Source: Seinonella peptonophila
GTDB taxonomy: Bacteria; Bacillota; Bacilli; Thermoactinomycetales; Thermoactinomycetaceae
Direction of reading: 5' to 3'
Assembly: GCF_900129355.1 (NCBI RefSeq)
Contig: NZ_FQVL01000001.1
Coordinates: 635,753 to 699,752 of the forward strand
DNA length: 64,000 nucleotides
Positions 8,724-18,617 of this stretch are shown one piece after another (position 1 is the stretch's first letter; every line of letters starts with the position of its first letter). The notes beneath the pieces were generated by a model. It saw only the letters and a list, made by a program, of their open reading frames with translations, was not told the origin of the DNA and did not search any database. Both the position numbers and the translations under genes were made by a program.

Positions 8724-9949
8724 TGACAACGGAACAATTGTTTCAAAAGCGAATGAAGCATAGTTGGCGACAAGCGATACATATCCTCGTCTCGATCAGT
8801 AGAGGGAGTGGATTTCCAATTTTAATCGGAATGATCGTCATATTTTTCTATATGGGCTATCAACAATTTTTAACTTGGTATCCCGCTGATTTTCCATTAG
8901 CCCTAATGCTAGCTATTGTTTATGCTCCCATAATCACTTTTACAAATATTCGGACTTGGCTTCAAAAGGCAGATCTCATATTTCTATTACCCTTGGAACA
9001 TCGCATGCAAAGTTATTTTAAACAAAGCTTAATCTACACAGGCAGTGTTGACCTGATTCGAATGTTATTTTTGTTTTCGGTTGCTTATCCTGTTTTCCGT
9101 TTACATATGGGCTCTTCACTCGATTATCTACTTACATTGTGTTGGATGATCGCTCTGCAAATCATGAATTTACTTCTAAAATGGAATGTTCTACGTTCTA
9201 AACAACTCTTTACTCCCTTTCAACAAAAACTATGGGATCTATTACGAGTCTTCATCATTTTTTTTGCTCTCTATACGTTTTTACAGCATTACTGGAGTGG
9301 AGCATTGATCAGCATCATCATTATGCTTGTTCTTCTCTTTCAGTCTCAACGAAATGCGTCCCGTATTTATCCTTGGGAAAAAATGATCCAAATTGAATCG
9401 AATACCCGGGTCCGGTTTTTAAATTGGGTTAATTGGTTTGTTGATCTTCCATTTCATGCCGAACGCACAATATATGCTCGTAAATGGCTCATGTGGATCA
9501 TTCAAAAGACAGAGAGACATCAAGACGCATTTCTTTACCTGTATACCCGCTCTTTTATCCGTGATAGGGATTTATTTCCAATGTATTTACGTATTAACTT
9601 CTTTTTCGCATGTCTGATCATCTTTATACCTTCTGTTTTCTTCCAGTTTTTTGCCATTGCACTAAGTATGATTTTAGAAGCGATTCAACTATTAGATATT
9701 GCAAATCCAAATCGTTATCCAATCTGGATTTCACTATATCCACAGCAAAATACATTACAATGGTCGAGGCTAATCAGAAATTTACTGTTTGTACAAATGT
9801 TTTTCTTATCATTCGTCGCATATTTCTCAAACATACCTTTATTAAGTATCTGCACGCTATTATTGATTGGTGGAATTTCTATCGTTTTATATGTCTATCT
9901 TTATTTACCTTTTAAATTTAAAAAAGCTAACCCTACATTATTGGGTTAA
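8723..9949 (+). CDS. ecsB: EcsB, ABC transporter membrane subunit
   Basis: 408 residues, the same length as B. subtilis EcsB, with multiple hydrophobic helices (for example about 28-50, 60-80, 170-200, 285-330 and 350-400). It pairs with EcsA by overlapping reading frames. Its last 12 bases overlap the 3' end of the convergent SCO-family gene, so the two transcripts must read through each other's stop. Confidence 0.92.
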   Translation: MTTEQLFQKRMKHSWRQAIHILVSISRGSGFPILIGMIVIFFYMGYQQFLTWYPADFPLALMLAIVYAPIITFTNIRTWLQKADLIFLLPLEHRMQSYFKQSLIYTGSVDLIRMLFLFSVAYPVFRLHMGSSLDYLLTLCWMIALQIMNLLLKWNVLRSKQLFTPFQQKLWDLLRVFIIFFALYTFLQHYWSGALISIIIMLVLLFQSQRNASRIYPWEKMIQIESNTRVRFLNWVNWFVDLPFHAERTIYARKWLMWIIQKTERHQDAFLYLYTRSFIRDRDLFPMYLRINFFFACLIIFIPSVFFQFFAIALSMILEAIQLLDIANPNRYPIWISLYPQQNTLQWSRLIRNLLFVQMFFLSFVAYFSNIPLLSICTLLLIGGISIVLYVYLYLPFKFKKANPTLLG

Positions 9950-10573
9950 CTCTTGAATATCTTGCGCAATTTGTTTTGGATTTGGACGAAGCCCATCATA
10001 AAATTTACGAACTTTCCCTTGCCCATCTATTAAATAAAATTGTGAAGGATGATTGACTAATAAAGGCATCTCTTTTGATGGTCCAGGTTGTTGAGTGATG
10101 GTTCCTTTAAAAGCAGTCTGGACTATCTTCTGTACATCTGTTAGTGAATATCCTGTTAAAAAAGACCAGTTACTCAAGTCAGCAGAATATTTTGTAGCAA
10201 ACTTTTTTAGTATCTCAGGCTGATCATAAACCGGGTCCGCACTAAATGAAACAATGGAAACATCTAATTTTTGATTCTTTAGCTCTTTTTGAACTCGGCT
10301 CATGTTTGCAGTCATGGGTGGACAAATATTAGGGCAGCGAGTAAAGATAAAATCAGCTAGCCATACCTTGCCTTTCATTTGAGGCAATCCAAATGACTGA
10401 CCGTTTTGATCCACTGCCTGAAAAGAAGGTACGTGCCAATTCATATCGGATACATCATTTGTTTGCTGTTTCTCATTCGATGTTAATGACTCTTTTTGCT
10501 CCTGCGAAGAACATGCTGTAAGCAGTAGACTGATCGAAAACAAAATCATAATACTCAATCTAACTAAATTCAT
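9938..10573 (-). CDS. SCO1/SenC-family lipoprotein (cytochrome oxidase copper chaperone)
   Basis: Thioredoxin-fold lipoprotein. The start ATG (MNLVRLSIM) follows AAAGGAG; a signal peptide ends in the lipobox LLTAC at about residues 17-21. The copper motif is FTRCPNICPP (CxxxC, about residues 80-90) and the conserved distal histidine lies in VNHPSQFYLID. Such proteins deliver copper to, or reduce, the CuA site of cytochrome oxidase (BsSCO/YpmQ). 211 residues. The gene faces ecsB tail to tail. Confidence 0.92.
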   Translation of the reverse strand: MNLVRLSIMILFSISLLLTACSSQEQKESLTSNEKQQTNDVSDMNWHVPSFQAVDQNGQSFGLPQMKGKVWLADFIFTRCPNICPPMTANMSRVQKELKNQKLDVSIVSFSADPVYDQPEILKKFATKYSADLSNWSFLTGYSLTDVQKIVQTAFKGTITQQPGPSKEMPLLVNHPSQFYLIDGQGKVRKFYDGLRPNPKQIAQDIQELTQ

Positions 10574-10625
10574 AAAAAGTCTCCTTTCCACTTCTCTCCT
10601 CGTCATTTTTAGCATAGCACATAAA

Positions 10626-10677
10626 GAAAAAGCCAGCGCTTACGTCACAAATTTGCAACGAAACCGTTGGCTTTTTC
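10626..10677 (-). terminator. Terminator after murC
   Basis: An inverted repeat of AAAAAGCCA...CG with CG...TGGCTTTTT surrounds a long loop just after the murC stop. A-tract and T-tract on both sides could stop transcription in either direction. Confidence 0.6.
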
Positions 10678-10695
10678 ATATTAAAATAAACAGAC

Positions 10696-12084
10696 TCACG
10701 AACGTGTGATGGTATGCTGCTTTAATCTTTCGACTAACTGATACGAAACTCGCCAGATATCACCTGCACCCATTGTGATAACCAAATCTCCCGCTTTTAT
10801 CTCTGTTAGTAAATAATTTAGTACATCTTCTTTTTGATCAATAAACACTGCTTCTTCATTGCTATTTTTACGGATTAACTCTGTCAATCGTTCGCTGTTT
10901 ACTCCTTCAATCGGTTGCTCACCAGGAGGAGCATAAATCGTGTTAATCACTAACTTGTCCGCTTGAGTAAAGGCGCGACTAAATTCATCCATTAAAAGAT
11001 GCGTTCGTGAATAGCGCTGCGGTTGAAAAACAATGATCAGACGCCGATTTAGTGCTTTTGCAGCTTCGAGTGTAGCTTGAATCTCCGTTGGATGATGGGC
11101 ATAATCATCCACTACCAAGACCTCATCGTGTTCTCCAATCACTTGAAACCTTCTTTTCGCTCCTTGAAACTGCGAAAGTGCACTTGCGATTTCTTCAAAA
11201 GATAAACCCATTTCTAAACAAACAATAATCACAGCCAAAGCATTTGAAACATTATGCTTACCAGGAATCCCTAAAGTCACGTCTCCTAGAGCTATTTCAC
11301 CTTTCTTCACAGTAAATGTAATTTTCCGTTCTTGTTTACGCAAATTGACAGCTGTATAATCGGCTTGTTGATCTACACCATATGTAATAGCTCGGCCTCC
11401 TACATGATCATGAAGCTCTCGAACATAGGAGTCATCCCAACAAAGTACAGCGATCCCTTCCGAATGTACCTGACTAACAAAAGAACGATATGCTCGCAAT
11501 AGCTTTTTAAAATCGCCATCATAATTTTCTAAATGGTCAGCTTCAATATTGGTGATCACAGCCATCATTGGATAGTAATTGAGAAAACTACCATCACTTT
11601 CATCTGCTTCAGCAACAACATATTCGCTTTTGCCCGCCTTTGCGTTCCCTTTTAAACCAACTACTTCACCACCAATAACATAAGTGGGATCTACACCGCA
11701 AATTTCCAATGTCTGTGCAATCATGGAAGAAGTTGTTGTTTTCCCATGTGCCCCAGCTACTGCAATTCCCCTTTTATCATTGAATAGTCTTGCCAACATC
11801 TGTGAACGGTGCAGTGTTTCAATATTGCTCTTCTCCGCAGCAACACGTTCAACATTATTTTCAGCAATACTAGTCGAATAAACGACAATATCTGCTCCAT
11901 CGATATTGGACGCCTGATGTCCAATTGTTACCTTTGCTCCGCGCTGAATTAAATTTTCAACCAGTTTATTTTTTTCAACATCAGAACCGGTTACATAGCA
12001 ACCTTGATCAAGTAAAACACGTGCAATCGCACTCATACCATAACCGCCGATGCCAATGAAATGAACATGTTCTTTTTCGTTCAT
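10696..12084 (-). CDS. murC: MurC, UDP-N-acetylmuramate--L-alanine ligase
   Basis: First amino-acid ligase of peptidoglycan stem-peptide synthesis, cytoplasmic. Visible: the UDP-binding N-terminus HFIGIGGYGMSAIA, ATP loop GAHGKTTTSSMI at about 108-119, central domain EADESDGSFL and ITNIEADHLENY, and C-terminal DDYAHHPTEI. The ATG at 12082-12084 (MNEKEHVHF) is chosen over an upstream TTG that lies too close to the ribosome site. 462 residues. It lies 35 bases downstream of folC and probably shares its transcript; in B. subtilis murC is elsewhere. Confidence 0.97.
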   Translation of the reverse strand: MNEKEHVHFIGIGGYGMSAIARVLLDQGCYVTGSDVEKNKLVENLIQRGAKVTIGHQASNIDGADIVVYSTSIAENNVERVAAEKSNIETLHRSQMLARLFNDKRGIAVAGAHGKTTTSSMIAQTLEICGVDPTYVIGGEVVGLKGNAKAGKSEYVVAEADESDGSFLNYYPMMAVITNIEADHLENYDGDFKKLLRAYRSFVSQVHSEGIAVLCWDDSYVRELHDHVGGRAITYGVDQQADYTAVNLRKQERKITFTVKKGEIALGDVTLGIPGKHNVSNALAVIIVCLEMGLSFEEIASALSQFQGAKRRFQVIGEHDEVLVVDDYAHHPTEIQATLEAAKALNRRLIIVFQPQRYSRTHLLMDEFSRAFTQADKLVINTIYAPPGEQPIEGVNSERLTELIRKNSNEEAVFIDQKEDVLNYLLTEIKAGDLVITMGAGDIWRVSYQLVERLKQHTITRS

Positions 12085-12119
12085 ATCAATCACCAACCTT
12101 TTTCTTAGATGTATTCAGA

Positions 12120-13445
12120 TCACTGATGTACCAGAAGCAAACGAGCCTCTGCAACCAGATACAATGATCCAATCACAAGTATTAAATCATCTTCAGTGGC
12201 AATGTTTTTCGCCTGTTTCAAAGCCTTTTCTACAGAGGAGTTTGCTTCAATTGTGATGGAAGGAGATGTTAATAAAGCCTGCTCCGCTAGTTGATCAGCC
12301 GGAACGCTCCGCGGTTGCCTATCTACTGTTGTAGTGATCAAAAAGTCTGTGACCTCTCCCAACATTGATAACATAGACTCCACATCTTTATCTCGCATCA
12401 TAGCGGTAACAACAATACACTTTCGATATGTATACAAACGTGTAATGGTTTCTAAAGACTTTCGCATACTATCTTCGTTATGAGCTCCATCCAATAAGAG
12501 AAAAGGTCGCCTTCCAATCTGCTCCAAACGACCTGGTATAAAGGCTTGTAGCATACCCATTTCAATTTGTTCTTCAGCCAGCATTACAGCATATCGCTGT
12601 TGCAAGATTTCGAGTGCCATCAATGCCACTCCGGCATTCTCAATTTGATGCTGTCCACGAAGTTGAATAGCAAGCCGAGAATATGTACGAAATAACGTTT
12701 CAACTTTAAACTCTTGACGCTCTTCATTTTCTATCAGTTTACTCACATGAAAATGTTGATTTCCTTGATAATAGGGAGCATTTCTCTCTTTTGCTATCTG
12801 TTGGATTACAGCTTGCGCCTGATCAGATGAAAAACCACAAACAACTGGAACTCCTGCTTTAATGATCCCAGCTTTCTCAAACGCGATCTGCTCCACAGTA
12901 TCACCCAGTTGCTCACGATGATCAAGTCCAATTTGTGTAATCACTGAAATCAAAGGAAAAACAACATTTGTAGCATCAAATCGTCCTCCAAGACCTGTTT
13001 CTAAAACCACATAATCTGGAACCGCTTCTTTTGCAAAATAGCATAGTGCAACAACTGTCCAAAGTTCATAAAAACTAGGCGATTCAATTCCCTTTTCCTT
13101 CATTTCCTCAATAAAAGGCCAGAGCTTATTTACCCATCTTAAAAAAGATGCTTCGGAAATAAATTTACCATCTACTTGAATTCGTTCATTCCAAGCTAAG
13201 ATTGGAGGAGATAAAAACACTCCTACCGAATAATTCGCTTCACGCAACACCGACGATATCATCATCGATGTTGAACCTTTCCCGTTTGTCCCAGCGATAT
13301 GAATGATCCTTAACCTTCGCTGCGGATTTCCGATCCGCTCTAACAACCATTCAACACGCTCTAAACCCAATTTCATTTCATGTTCTGGTCGTAATTGTTG
13401 AAATAACTCATTCGCCGAATAAAAAAAAGGGCGATCCTCTTTCAA
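12120..13445 (-). CDS. folC: FolC, folylpolyglutamate/dihydrofolate synthase
   Basis: Mur-ligase-family enzyme adding glutamate to (dihydro)folate. P-loop IAGTNGKGSTSMM near residues 52-64, VLETGLGGRFDATNV about 140-154, ITQIGLDH and LLDGAHNEDSM near 315-325. I set the start at the TTG at 13443-13445 (LKEDRPFFYS) because AAGGAAGG lies six bases upstream; the frame is open 45 bases further with no better site. 441 residues. In Bacillus folC follows valS, but no valS is present here. Confidence 0.95.
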   Translation of the reverse strand: MKEDRPFFYSANELFQQLRPEHEMKLGLERVEWLLERIGNPQRRLRIIHIAGTNGKGSTSMMISSVLREANYSVGVFLSPPILAWNERIQVDGKFISEASFLRWVNKLWPFIEEMKEKGIESPSFYELWTVVALCYFAKEAVPDYVVLETGLGGRFDATNVVFPLISVITQIGLDHREQLGDTVEQIAFEKAGIIKAGVPVVCGFSSDQAQAVIQQIAKERNAPYYQGNQHFHVSKLIENEERQEFKVETLFRTYSRLAIQLRGQHQIENAGVALMALEILQQRYAVMLAEEQIEMGMLQAFIPGRLEQIGRRPFLLLDGAHNEDSMRKSLETITRLYTYRKCIVVTAMMRDKDVESMLSMLGEVTDFLITTTVDRQPRSVPADQLAEQALLTSPSITIEANSSVEKALKQAKNIATEDDLILVIGSLYLVAEARLLLVHQ

Positions 13446-13569
13446 TCTAGTTCCTTCCTTTCCCACTACTTCTCCAACAAAATCCTGCACCTCATTTTTT
13501 CATAGGATCATTTTTCCGTCAATCAAAGAATAGCAGAGATCGACATAAATAGACAATTAGTATTTTTAA

Positions 13570-13597
13570 TAAAAAAACCTTCACCGTAGTGAAGGTC
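13570..13597 (-). terminator. Terminator of the small membrane-protein gene
   Basis: Perfect 8-bp stem ACCTTCAC / GTGAAGGT with a four-base loop and seven T on the minus strand, 25 bases after the small ORF. It isolates that ORF from folC. Confidence 0.85.
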
Positions 13598-13621
13598 TTT
13601 AAATCAAGATACTGGCTCAAT

Positions 13622-13783
13622 TTAGTGTTTTAATCCAAACACCTGTTTTATATGTTCAAACATTGCCATCGGATCAGCCAAAAATGTGATTAACAAAACT
13701 GTACCGATTAACAAAACACTTAAAAAAATAATAAATATCATTCCACGATACGTTTTTTTTACCATGGACTTAACCAAATTCAA
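13622..13783 (-). CDS. Small single-pass membrane protein, unknown
   Basis: 53 residues from a TTG at 13781-13783 that follows GGAAGGAG by nine bases. One transmembrane helix (about 16-36, IFIIFLSVLLIGTVLLITFL) with a basic N-terminal side (KSMVKKTYR) and a short polar tail. Not recognised. It is a single-gene unit with its own terminator, which supports it being real. An alternative internal ATG would shorten it by six residues. Confidence 0.6.
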   Translation of the reverse strand: MNLVKSMVKKTYRGMIFIIFLSVLLIGTVLLITFLADPMAMFEHIKQVFGLKH

Positions 13784-14024
13784 GGCAATATTCTCCTTCC
13801 ATAATCTCCCAAAAATCAATGGTCTCATTTGTCGACCGCTTCTTCTTTGGAAAAAAGCTCAAAATCGCCTATTCCTATTCTCCACTTTTCATTGGGTTCT
13901 GTCTAGGGGCAAATCAACGATACACATTTTACATAGGTGCATATATTTGAATAATAGCAACTTTATTTACTCAGGGAATTTTTGTTGAACACTGGGTAGT
14001 CCCCAAAAATTAGAGGGTGATCAT

Positions 14025-14108
14025 ATGGGAGAAAGTATTATCTGGACCTTACTGCTGTATCTGCCGATCTTTGGTATTCAACAAATGATTTACAAAAAAA
14101 TAAAATAG
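14025..14108 (+). CDS. Possible 27-residue hydrophobic peptide
   Basis: ATG at 14025 preceded by GAGGGTGATC; the peptide is MGESIIWTLLLYLPIFGIQQ followed by a basic tail MIYKKIK. It looks like one short membrane helix with a positive C-terminus. It sits alone in the gap between spoVID and the small gene at 13.7 kb, on the opposite strand. Coding status rests only on the ribosome site and composition. Confidence 0.4.
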   Translation: MGESIIWTLLLYLPIFGIQQMIYKKIK

Positions 14109-14115
14109 TCCATTA

Positions 14116-14150
14116 AAAAGTCCCCATTTCTGAATTTAAAATGGGGACAT
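14116..14150 (-). terminator. Terminator after spoVID
   Basis: Perfect 10-bp stem GTCCCCATTT / AAATGGGGAC, 12 bases beyond the spoVID stop, followed on the minus strand by five T. It could also stop plus-strand transcripts weakly. Confidence 0.8.
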
Positions 14151-14160
14151 ATTTGATCAA

Positions 14161-15165
14161 TCATGCCTCATTTGAAGTTGGGGTGTGAGATGCCGTTTCT
14201 TCTTTGCATTGTGGAAGATGAATAATCTGCCCTTTCGTAACACCACCTTGTTCAGAAAATCGATTTAACCTCTGTAAATGTGATGTAGAGACCCCATACT
14301 TTTCAGCTAAGCTCTCTAATGTATCCTCTTGCTGGGCAATAGCCATTCGAATCGAAGTAAAATCTTCTTTTCCTTCCCTCAGTAACCAAGATGACCATTT
14401 CTCTTCTGCTTCTGTTTTCTGCTCGATCGCTGATTCCTCAGTCTCATCAGCGGAAACATCTTCTTCAGTAACATCCTCTTCGCTGGAATCTTCTTTCATG
14501 TGTTTAGCTCTTTGATCTATCACTTCATCTGTTACATGTTCAACTTTTTCTTCCTTTGTATCAGGTGGTTGTTCATGAACATTTTCTAAATCTTTTTGTT
14601 CCTCAATAATCTGCTCCGCTTCTGTTGGTATTGCCTTTTCTTCCTCTAATCGCTCATCATCATTTTCATCTGAAAATGTATTCTGTACCTCTAAGCCAGA
14701 AAATGTTGGGGTAACACCAATTTCTTCAGATTCCAATGCTCTTTGTCTTTCTTCAGGCATTAAACCATCGATTGCTAAAATCGCCTCAATTTGTAGCTCA
14801 AATGGAGATAGAACTGTGTAATCAAAGGACTCCACTTCTGCCGATAATTGATCTTGCTGTGCACGATCTGCTGGCAAGGTGATCTCAACAGGTATAATAT
14901 ATGAAATCTCTTCTTGCGCTTCATTTTGTTCAAGTTCTAATAAATTACTCTCTTTTGACGAATCCCTATCTTCATCTTCAGCAAGATAATGCCCTCTCAA
15001 GCGTAAATACCCTTGAATCTTGAGATGATTTCCTTTGTCAAGAATCTCAACCTCAGGATATAAATTCAAGTCAAGCAATGAGCCAATACCCGCTTGCTGT
15101 GGATGCAAACGAACATTTTCACTGATATCAAATCGCAATTGGCTAAAATCTTTCTCTTCCAACAA
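14161..15165 (-). CDS. spoVID: SpoVID, spore coat encasement protein with C-terminal LysM
   Basis: Coat morphogenetic protein that lets coat layers surround the forespore. The N-terminal domain (about 1-135) resembles B. subtilis SpoVID (LRFDISENVRL, IPVEITLPADR, FDYTVLSPFELQIEA). A long Glu-rich low-complexity middle (about 145-265) is followed by a LysM domain (about 280-325, QQEDTLESLAEKYGVS, KGQIIHLPQ). 334 residues versus about 575 in B. subtilis; the difference is the acidic middle. The TTG start follows AGGGGGAATGC. Position downstream of hemL matches Bacillus. Confidence 0.9.
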   Translation of the reverse strand: MLEEKDFSQLRFDISENVRLHPQQAGIGSLLDLNLYPEVEILDKGNHLKIQGYLRLRGHYLAEDEDRDSSKESNLLELEQNEAQEEISYIIPVEITLPADRAQQDQLSAEVESFDYTVLSPFELQIEAILAIDGLMPEERQRALESEEIGVTPTFSGLEVQNTFSDENDDERLEEEKAIPTEAEQIIEEQKDLENVHEQPPDTKEEKVEHVTDEVIDQRAKHMKEDSSEEDVTEEDVSADETEESAIEQKTEAEEKWSSWLLREGKEDFTSIRMAIAQQEDTLESLAEKYGVSTSHLQRLNRFSEQGGVTKGQIIHLPQCKEETASHTPTSNEA

Positions 15166-15196
15166 GCATTCCCCCTAAGATCGCCTTATTTCCCCT

Positions 15197-15223
15197 ATTT
15201 ATATGCGATAGAAAAGGTAATAT
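15197..15223 (-). promoter_or_regulatory. Possible sigma-E promoter of spoVID
   Basis: GTATATT-type -35 (ATA at 15223-15221) separated by 15 bases from CATATAAA on the minus strand, ending about 30 bases before the spoVID start. The spacing matches the spoIVFA candidate at 1588-1613. spoVID is sigma-E controlled in Bacillus. Confidence 0.4.
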
Positions 15224-15269
15224 ACTTGGATAGGAAGAACATAACAAAACCAAAACGATCTAAATCTAC

Positions 15270-15298
15270 AAAAAAACCCTCTTTTCAGAGGGAGTTTT
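15270..15298 (-). terminator. Terminator of the hem operon
   Basis: CCCTCT / AGAGGG stem with a short loop and a run of seven T on the minus strand, 17 bases after the hemL stop. Confidence 0.85.
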
Positions 15299-15314
15299 TA
15301 TTTTATTCTATTCT

Positions 15315-16613
15315 CTAACTTTCTGTCGCTAGTTTTTTAAATACACGGCGAATAATAGCAACTGTTTGCTCAATCATTTCATCAGTATGTGCGGTTGAGA
15401 CAAACATCCCTTCATACTGTGATGGTGCTAATAGAATACCTTCGTTTACCATCTGTTGATAATATTTTAGAAAAAGATCATTGTTAGATTGTAATGCCTG
15501 CTGATAATTCGTAACGGGTTGATCGCTAAAAAACAGTCCTACCATGGAACCAACACGATTTATTTGAACTGGAATCTTTGTTTCCTGTCCTGACTGTATA
15601 ATACCTTCAGCTAGCTTTGCTGCTGCTCGTTCGAGCTTTTGATAAGCCTCTTCGGTTAACTGTTCTAATGTCGCTAATCCAGCCGCCATTGCCAGTGGGT
15701 TTCCAGATAATGTACCTGCCTGGTAGACAGAGCCTTGGGGAGCGACCAGCTCCATAATCTCTCTTCTTCCTCCATATGCCCCTACTGGAAGTCCACCGCC
15801 AATTACCTTACCCATTGTTGTCAAATCGGGGGTTACTTGGTACAATCCTTGCGCTGAGTAATAATCAACACGGTATCCTGTCATTACTTCATCAAAAATC
15901 AGCACTGTACCGTATTTTTCGGTTATTTCTCTCAATGTTTGCAGAAAACCGGGCAAAGGCGGAACCACGCCCATGTTTCCTGCAATGGGCTCTACAATGA
16001 CGGCAGCCACATCATTACCATATTGCTCCATCACTTTGGTAAAAGATTCAGCGTTGTTATAAGGAACCGTCATCGTATATTGCGCAACCTCTTTTGGTAC
16101 TCCAGGGCTATCTGGAAGACCTAAGGTTGCGACACCTGAACCGGCACGAATTAATAGACCATCCGAATGACCATGATAACTACCTACAAATTTGAGAATG
16201 CGACTGCGTCCTGTATAAGCACGTGCTAGACGCAACGCACTCATAGTTGCTTCAGTACCTGAATTCACCATACGTACTACATCAACGGATGGCATTCGCT
16301 TCGTTACTTCTCTTGCCATCTCAATTTCTAGCTCAGTTGGTAATCCAAAGCTAGTCCCTCGATGCAAAGCTTGTTCGATTCGCTTTACAACTTGAGGATG
16401 TGCATGGCCTATAATCAAAGGTCCCCAAGAACCAATATAATCGATATAAGGATTACCATCTACATCGACTACTTTAGCACCCTGTGCTTCCTTTACATAG
16501 ATTGGATTCATATCAACAGAGCGAAATGCTCGTACAGGACTATTGACGCCTCCGGGAATCATCTCGACTGCCTCTTTGTGAAAGGCAATCGATTTATCAA
16601 ATGTGAGAGCCAT
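15315..16613 (-). CDS. hemL: HemL, glutamate-1-semialdehyde 2,1-aminomutase
   Basis: PLP enzyme making 5-aminolevulinate from glutamate-1-semialdehyde. Visible: [10 protein letters not shown] near residues 21-30, substrate/cofactor loops [15 protein letters not shown] and GSYHGHSD, and the PLP lysine in [18 protein letters not shown] at about 260-277. 432 residues, normal. The ATG follows AGAGG and lies inside the 3' end of the siroheme-decarboxylase-like gene (17-bp overlap). Last gene of the operon. Confidence 0.97.
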   Translation of the reverse strand: MALTFDKSIAFHKEAVEMIPGGVNSPVRAFRSVDMNPIYVKEAQGAKVVDVDGNPYIDYIGSWGPLIIGHAHPQVVKRIEQALHRGTSFGLPTELEIEMAREVTKRMPSVDVVRMVNSGTEATMSALRLARAYTGRSRILKFVGSYHGHSDGLLIRAGSGVATLGLPDSPGVPKEVAQYTMTVPYNNAESFTKVMEQYGNDVAAVIVEPIAGNMGVVPPLPGFLQTLREITEKYGTVLIFDEVMTGYRVDYYSAQGLYQVTPDLTTMGKVIGGGLPVGAYGGRREIMELVAPQGSVYQAGTLSGNPLAMAAGLATLEQLTEEAYQKLERAAAKLAEGIIQSGQETKIPVQINRVGSMVGLFFSDQPVTNYQQALQSNNDLFLKYYQQMVNEGILLAPSQYEGMFVSTAHTDEMIEQTVAIIRRVFKKLATES

Positions 16614-17640
16614 TCAGCTTTAACCTCTTTTCTTCCCATTGATCCATTTCAGGTGTAAAATACTGTAATCTTGTTTTCTTATACTCTTTTGTGGAGTAGA
16701 GCGTAATACGATTTGTAACCTTGGTTTCATCTTCAATCGCTTGAAGAATATTTTCACACTCTTCTAGTGACCGTCCATGTACCATTGTAAAGATGTTATA
16801 TGGCCAATCTGAATAGGTAGGTCGAAGGTAACAATGGCTCACTGCTTTGAACGAAGCCATCTGTTGACCGATCAAATCAACCTGATCTTCTGGGACTGCC
16901 CAAACTCCCATACCATTAAAACGAAAACCCGCCTTACGATGATTAAGCACCGCTGAAAAGCGACGCATCTGTTTCCGCTCAATCATCTTTCGTCCAGCTT
17001 CGAGCAACTCTTCTTCTTGAATACCTAGTCTTGCCGCACTTTCAGCGAATGGTCGTGACGTAATCGGTAAATCACGTTGTAATTCACGTATAACAGCAAT
17101 ATCAAATTCAGTAAGTACTTTATCAGCTTTTTGACGATCCTCTTCATTATATGTTGGCTTTGCTTTTGCCTTTGTACCATCTTCTTTTCCTGTCATATCA
17201 AGTTGAACCCCAATTTTAAATAACTTCAAAGTTGGCATTAAACGAATCGATTCAACCTGAGCCAACTCACCTAATAATTCAACTGTGCGTTCCAGCCCAA
17301 TTCGACTATTGGGAGGTACAGCAATTGTAAACCATAGATTAAAAGCATGATTACGCTTATAGTTATGGGTCACACCAGGATGATCATTAATCATTGCTGC
17401 CGCTTCATCCAAACGCTCCTCAGGAATCTTTGCAGCAACCAAACTTGACTTATAACCCAAGGTTCTCGTATCAAAAATAGCAGAAATTTGTCTGATGGGA
17501 TCACCTTTTAACGCTTTCACTCGTTCTATAACTGTTGACTCATCTATTTCTAACTGCTCCGCCAGTACTTGAAATGGATTGGGTACTAGCTCGATTCCAG
17601 CTTGTAGTCGATTGAGTAACATTTTATCCAATTCGTTCAT
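16597..17640 (-). CDS. Fused AhbA/AhbB-like siroheme decarboxylase (Lrp/AsnC fold)
   Basis: 347 residues with two homologous Lrp/AsnC-like halves, each a winged helix plus an alpha/beta domain. The first half (about 1-160) contains [15 protein letters not shown] and [14 protein letters not shown]; the second (about 165-347) contains [15 protein letters not shown] and [15 protein letters not shown]. These are hallmarks of AhbA/AhbB/NirDLGH enzymes, which convert siroheme to 12,18-didecarboxysiroheme in alternative heme or heme d1 synthesis. They are usually separate subunits, so this is a fusion. It is embedded in a hem operon next to siroheme-branch enzymes. A DNA-binding role cannot be excluded from sequence alone. 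The ATG at 17640 follows GGATGAGG. Confidence 0.82.
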   Translation of the reverse strand: MNELDKMLLNRLQAGIELVPNPFQVLAEQLEIDESTVIERVKALKGDPIRQISAIFDTRTLGYKSSLVAAKIPEERLDEAAAMINDHPGVTHNYKRNHAFNLWFTIAVPPNSRIGLERTVELLGELAQVESIRLMPTLKLFKIGVQLDMTGKEDGTKAKAKPTYNEEDRQKADKVLTEFDIAVIRELQRDLPITSRPFAESAARLGIQEEELLEAGRKMIERKQMRRFSAVLNHRKAGFRFNGMGVWAVPEDQVDLIGQQMASFKAVSHCYLRPTYSDWPYNIFTMVHGRSLEECENILQAIEDETKVTNRITLYSTKEYKKTRLQYFTPEMDQWEEKRLKLNGSHI

Positions 17641-17645
17641 TTTCC

Positions 17646-18617
17646 TCATCCTTTCAGCCAATTCGCCATATCTTTTGCATGATAAGTTAAGATCAAATCA
17701 GCTCCTGCACGTTTAAAACCAACTAATGTCTCTTCTACCACTTTCCGCTCGTCGATCCAACCTTCTTTTGCTGCTGCTTTCACCATCGCATATTCTCCAC
17801 TCACATTATAGGCAACAATCGGTAATGAGAAAGCTTCACGAACTCGATAAATAATATCCAGATAAGCAAGCCCTGGCTTAACCATTAATAAATCTGCACC
17901 TTCAGCTATATCAGATGTTGCCTCTCTCATCGCCTCACGTGCATTTGCTGGGTCCATCTGATAGCTTCGTCGATCTCCAAACTGAGGTTTTGACTGCGCA
18001 GCGTCACGAAAGGGCCCATAATATCCTGAAGCATACTTCACAGCATAAGACAATATCGGAATATGTTCATACCCATGTTGGTCTAATGCTAACCGTATTT
18101 CAGCAACAAACCCATCCATCATATTGGAAGGTGCAATCATGTCAGCACCAGCTTCAGCTTGTGATACTGCAGTAGCCGCTAAAAGAGAAAGGGAGGGATC
18201 ATTTAACACTTCACCATTTTCTACTACACCACAATGACCGTGAGATGTATATTGACAGAGACAAGTATCCGCAATCACATAGAACTGAGGAAACCTTTCT
18301 TTGATCCATCGAATCGCTTCTTGCACGATTCCATGACTATGATAAGCTTGACTGCCTTGTTCGTCCTTTTCAAGAGGCACACCAAAGACCATGATCGACA
18401 AAATGCCCAATTGCATTAGCTCATTTAATTCAGTTTCCAATTGGTCAAGTGAATATTGATAAATACCAGGCATTGAGTGTATCTCGTTTTTCATACCCTT
18501 ACCTTCCACTACAAAAAGCGGATAAATCAAATCATCAACACGAACATGATGTTCGCGAATCATAGTTCGAATAGCATCGTTCCGACGAAGTCGTCGATGT
18601 CGAATAAATGAGTTCAT
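17646..18617 (-). CDS. hemB: HemB, porphobilinogen synthase
   Basis: Condenses two 5-aminolevulinate to porphobilinogen. Zinc cysteines lie in [14 protein letters not shown] (about 117-130), the Schiff-base lysines in LSYAVKYAS and DLLMVKPG. 323 residues. The start overlaps the cobA-hemD stop by four bases (ATGA), and its own stop lies in the ribosome site of the next gene, so the operon is tightly coupled. Confidence 0.97.
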   Translation of the reverse strand: MNSFIRHRRLRRNDAIRTMIREHHVRVDDLIYPLFVVEGKGMKNEIHSMPGIYQYSLDQLETELNELMQLGILSIMVFGVPLEKDEQGSQAYHSHGIVQEAIRWIKERFPQFYVIADTCLCQYTSHGHCGVVENGEVLNDPSLSLLAATAVSQAEAGADMIAPSNMMDGFVAEIRLALDQHGYEHIPILSYAVKYASGYYGPFRDAAQSKPQFGDRRSYQMDPANAREAMREATSDIAEGADLLMVKPGLAYLDIIYRVREAFSLPIVAYNVSGEYAMVKAAAKEGWIDERKVVEETLVGFKRAGADLILTYHAKDMANWLKG

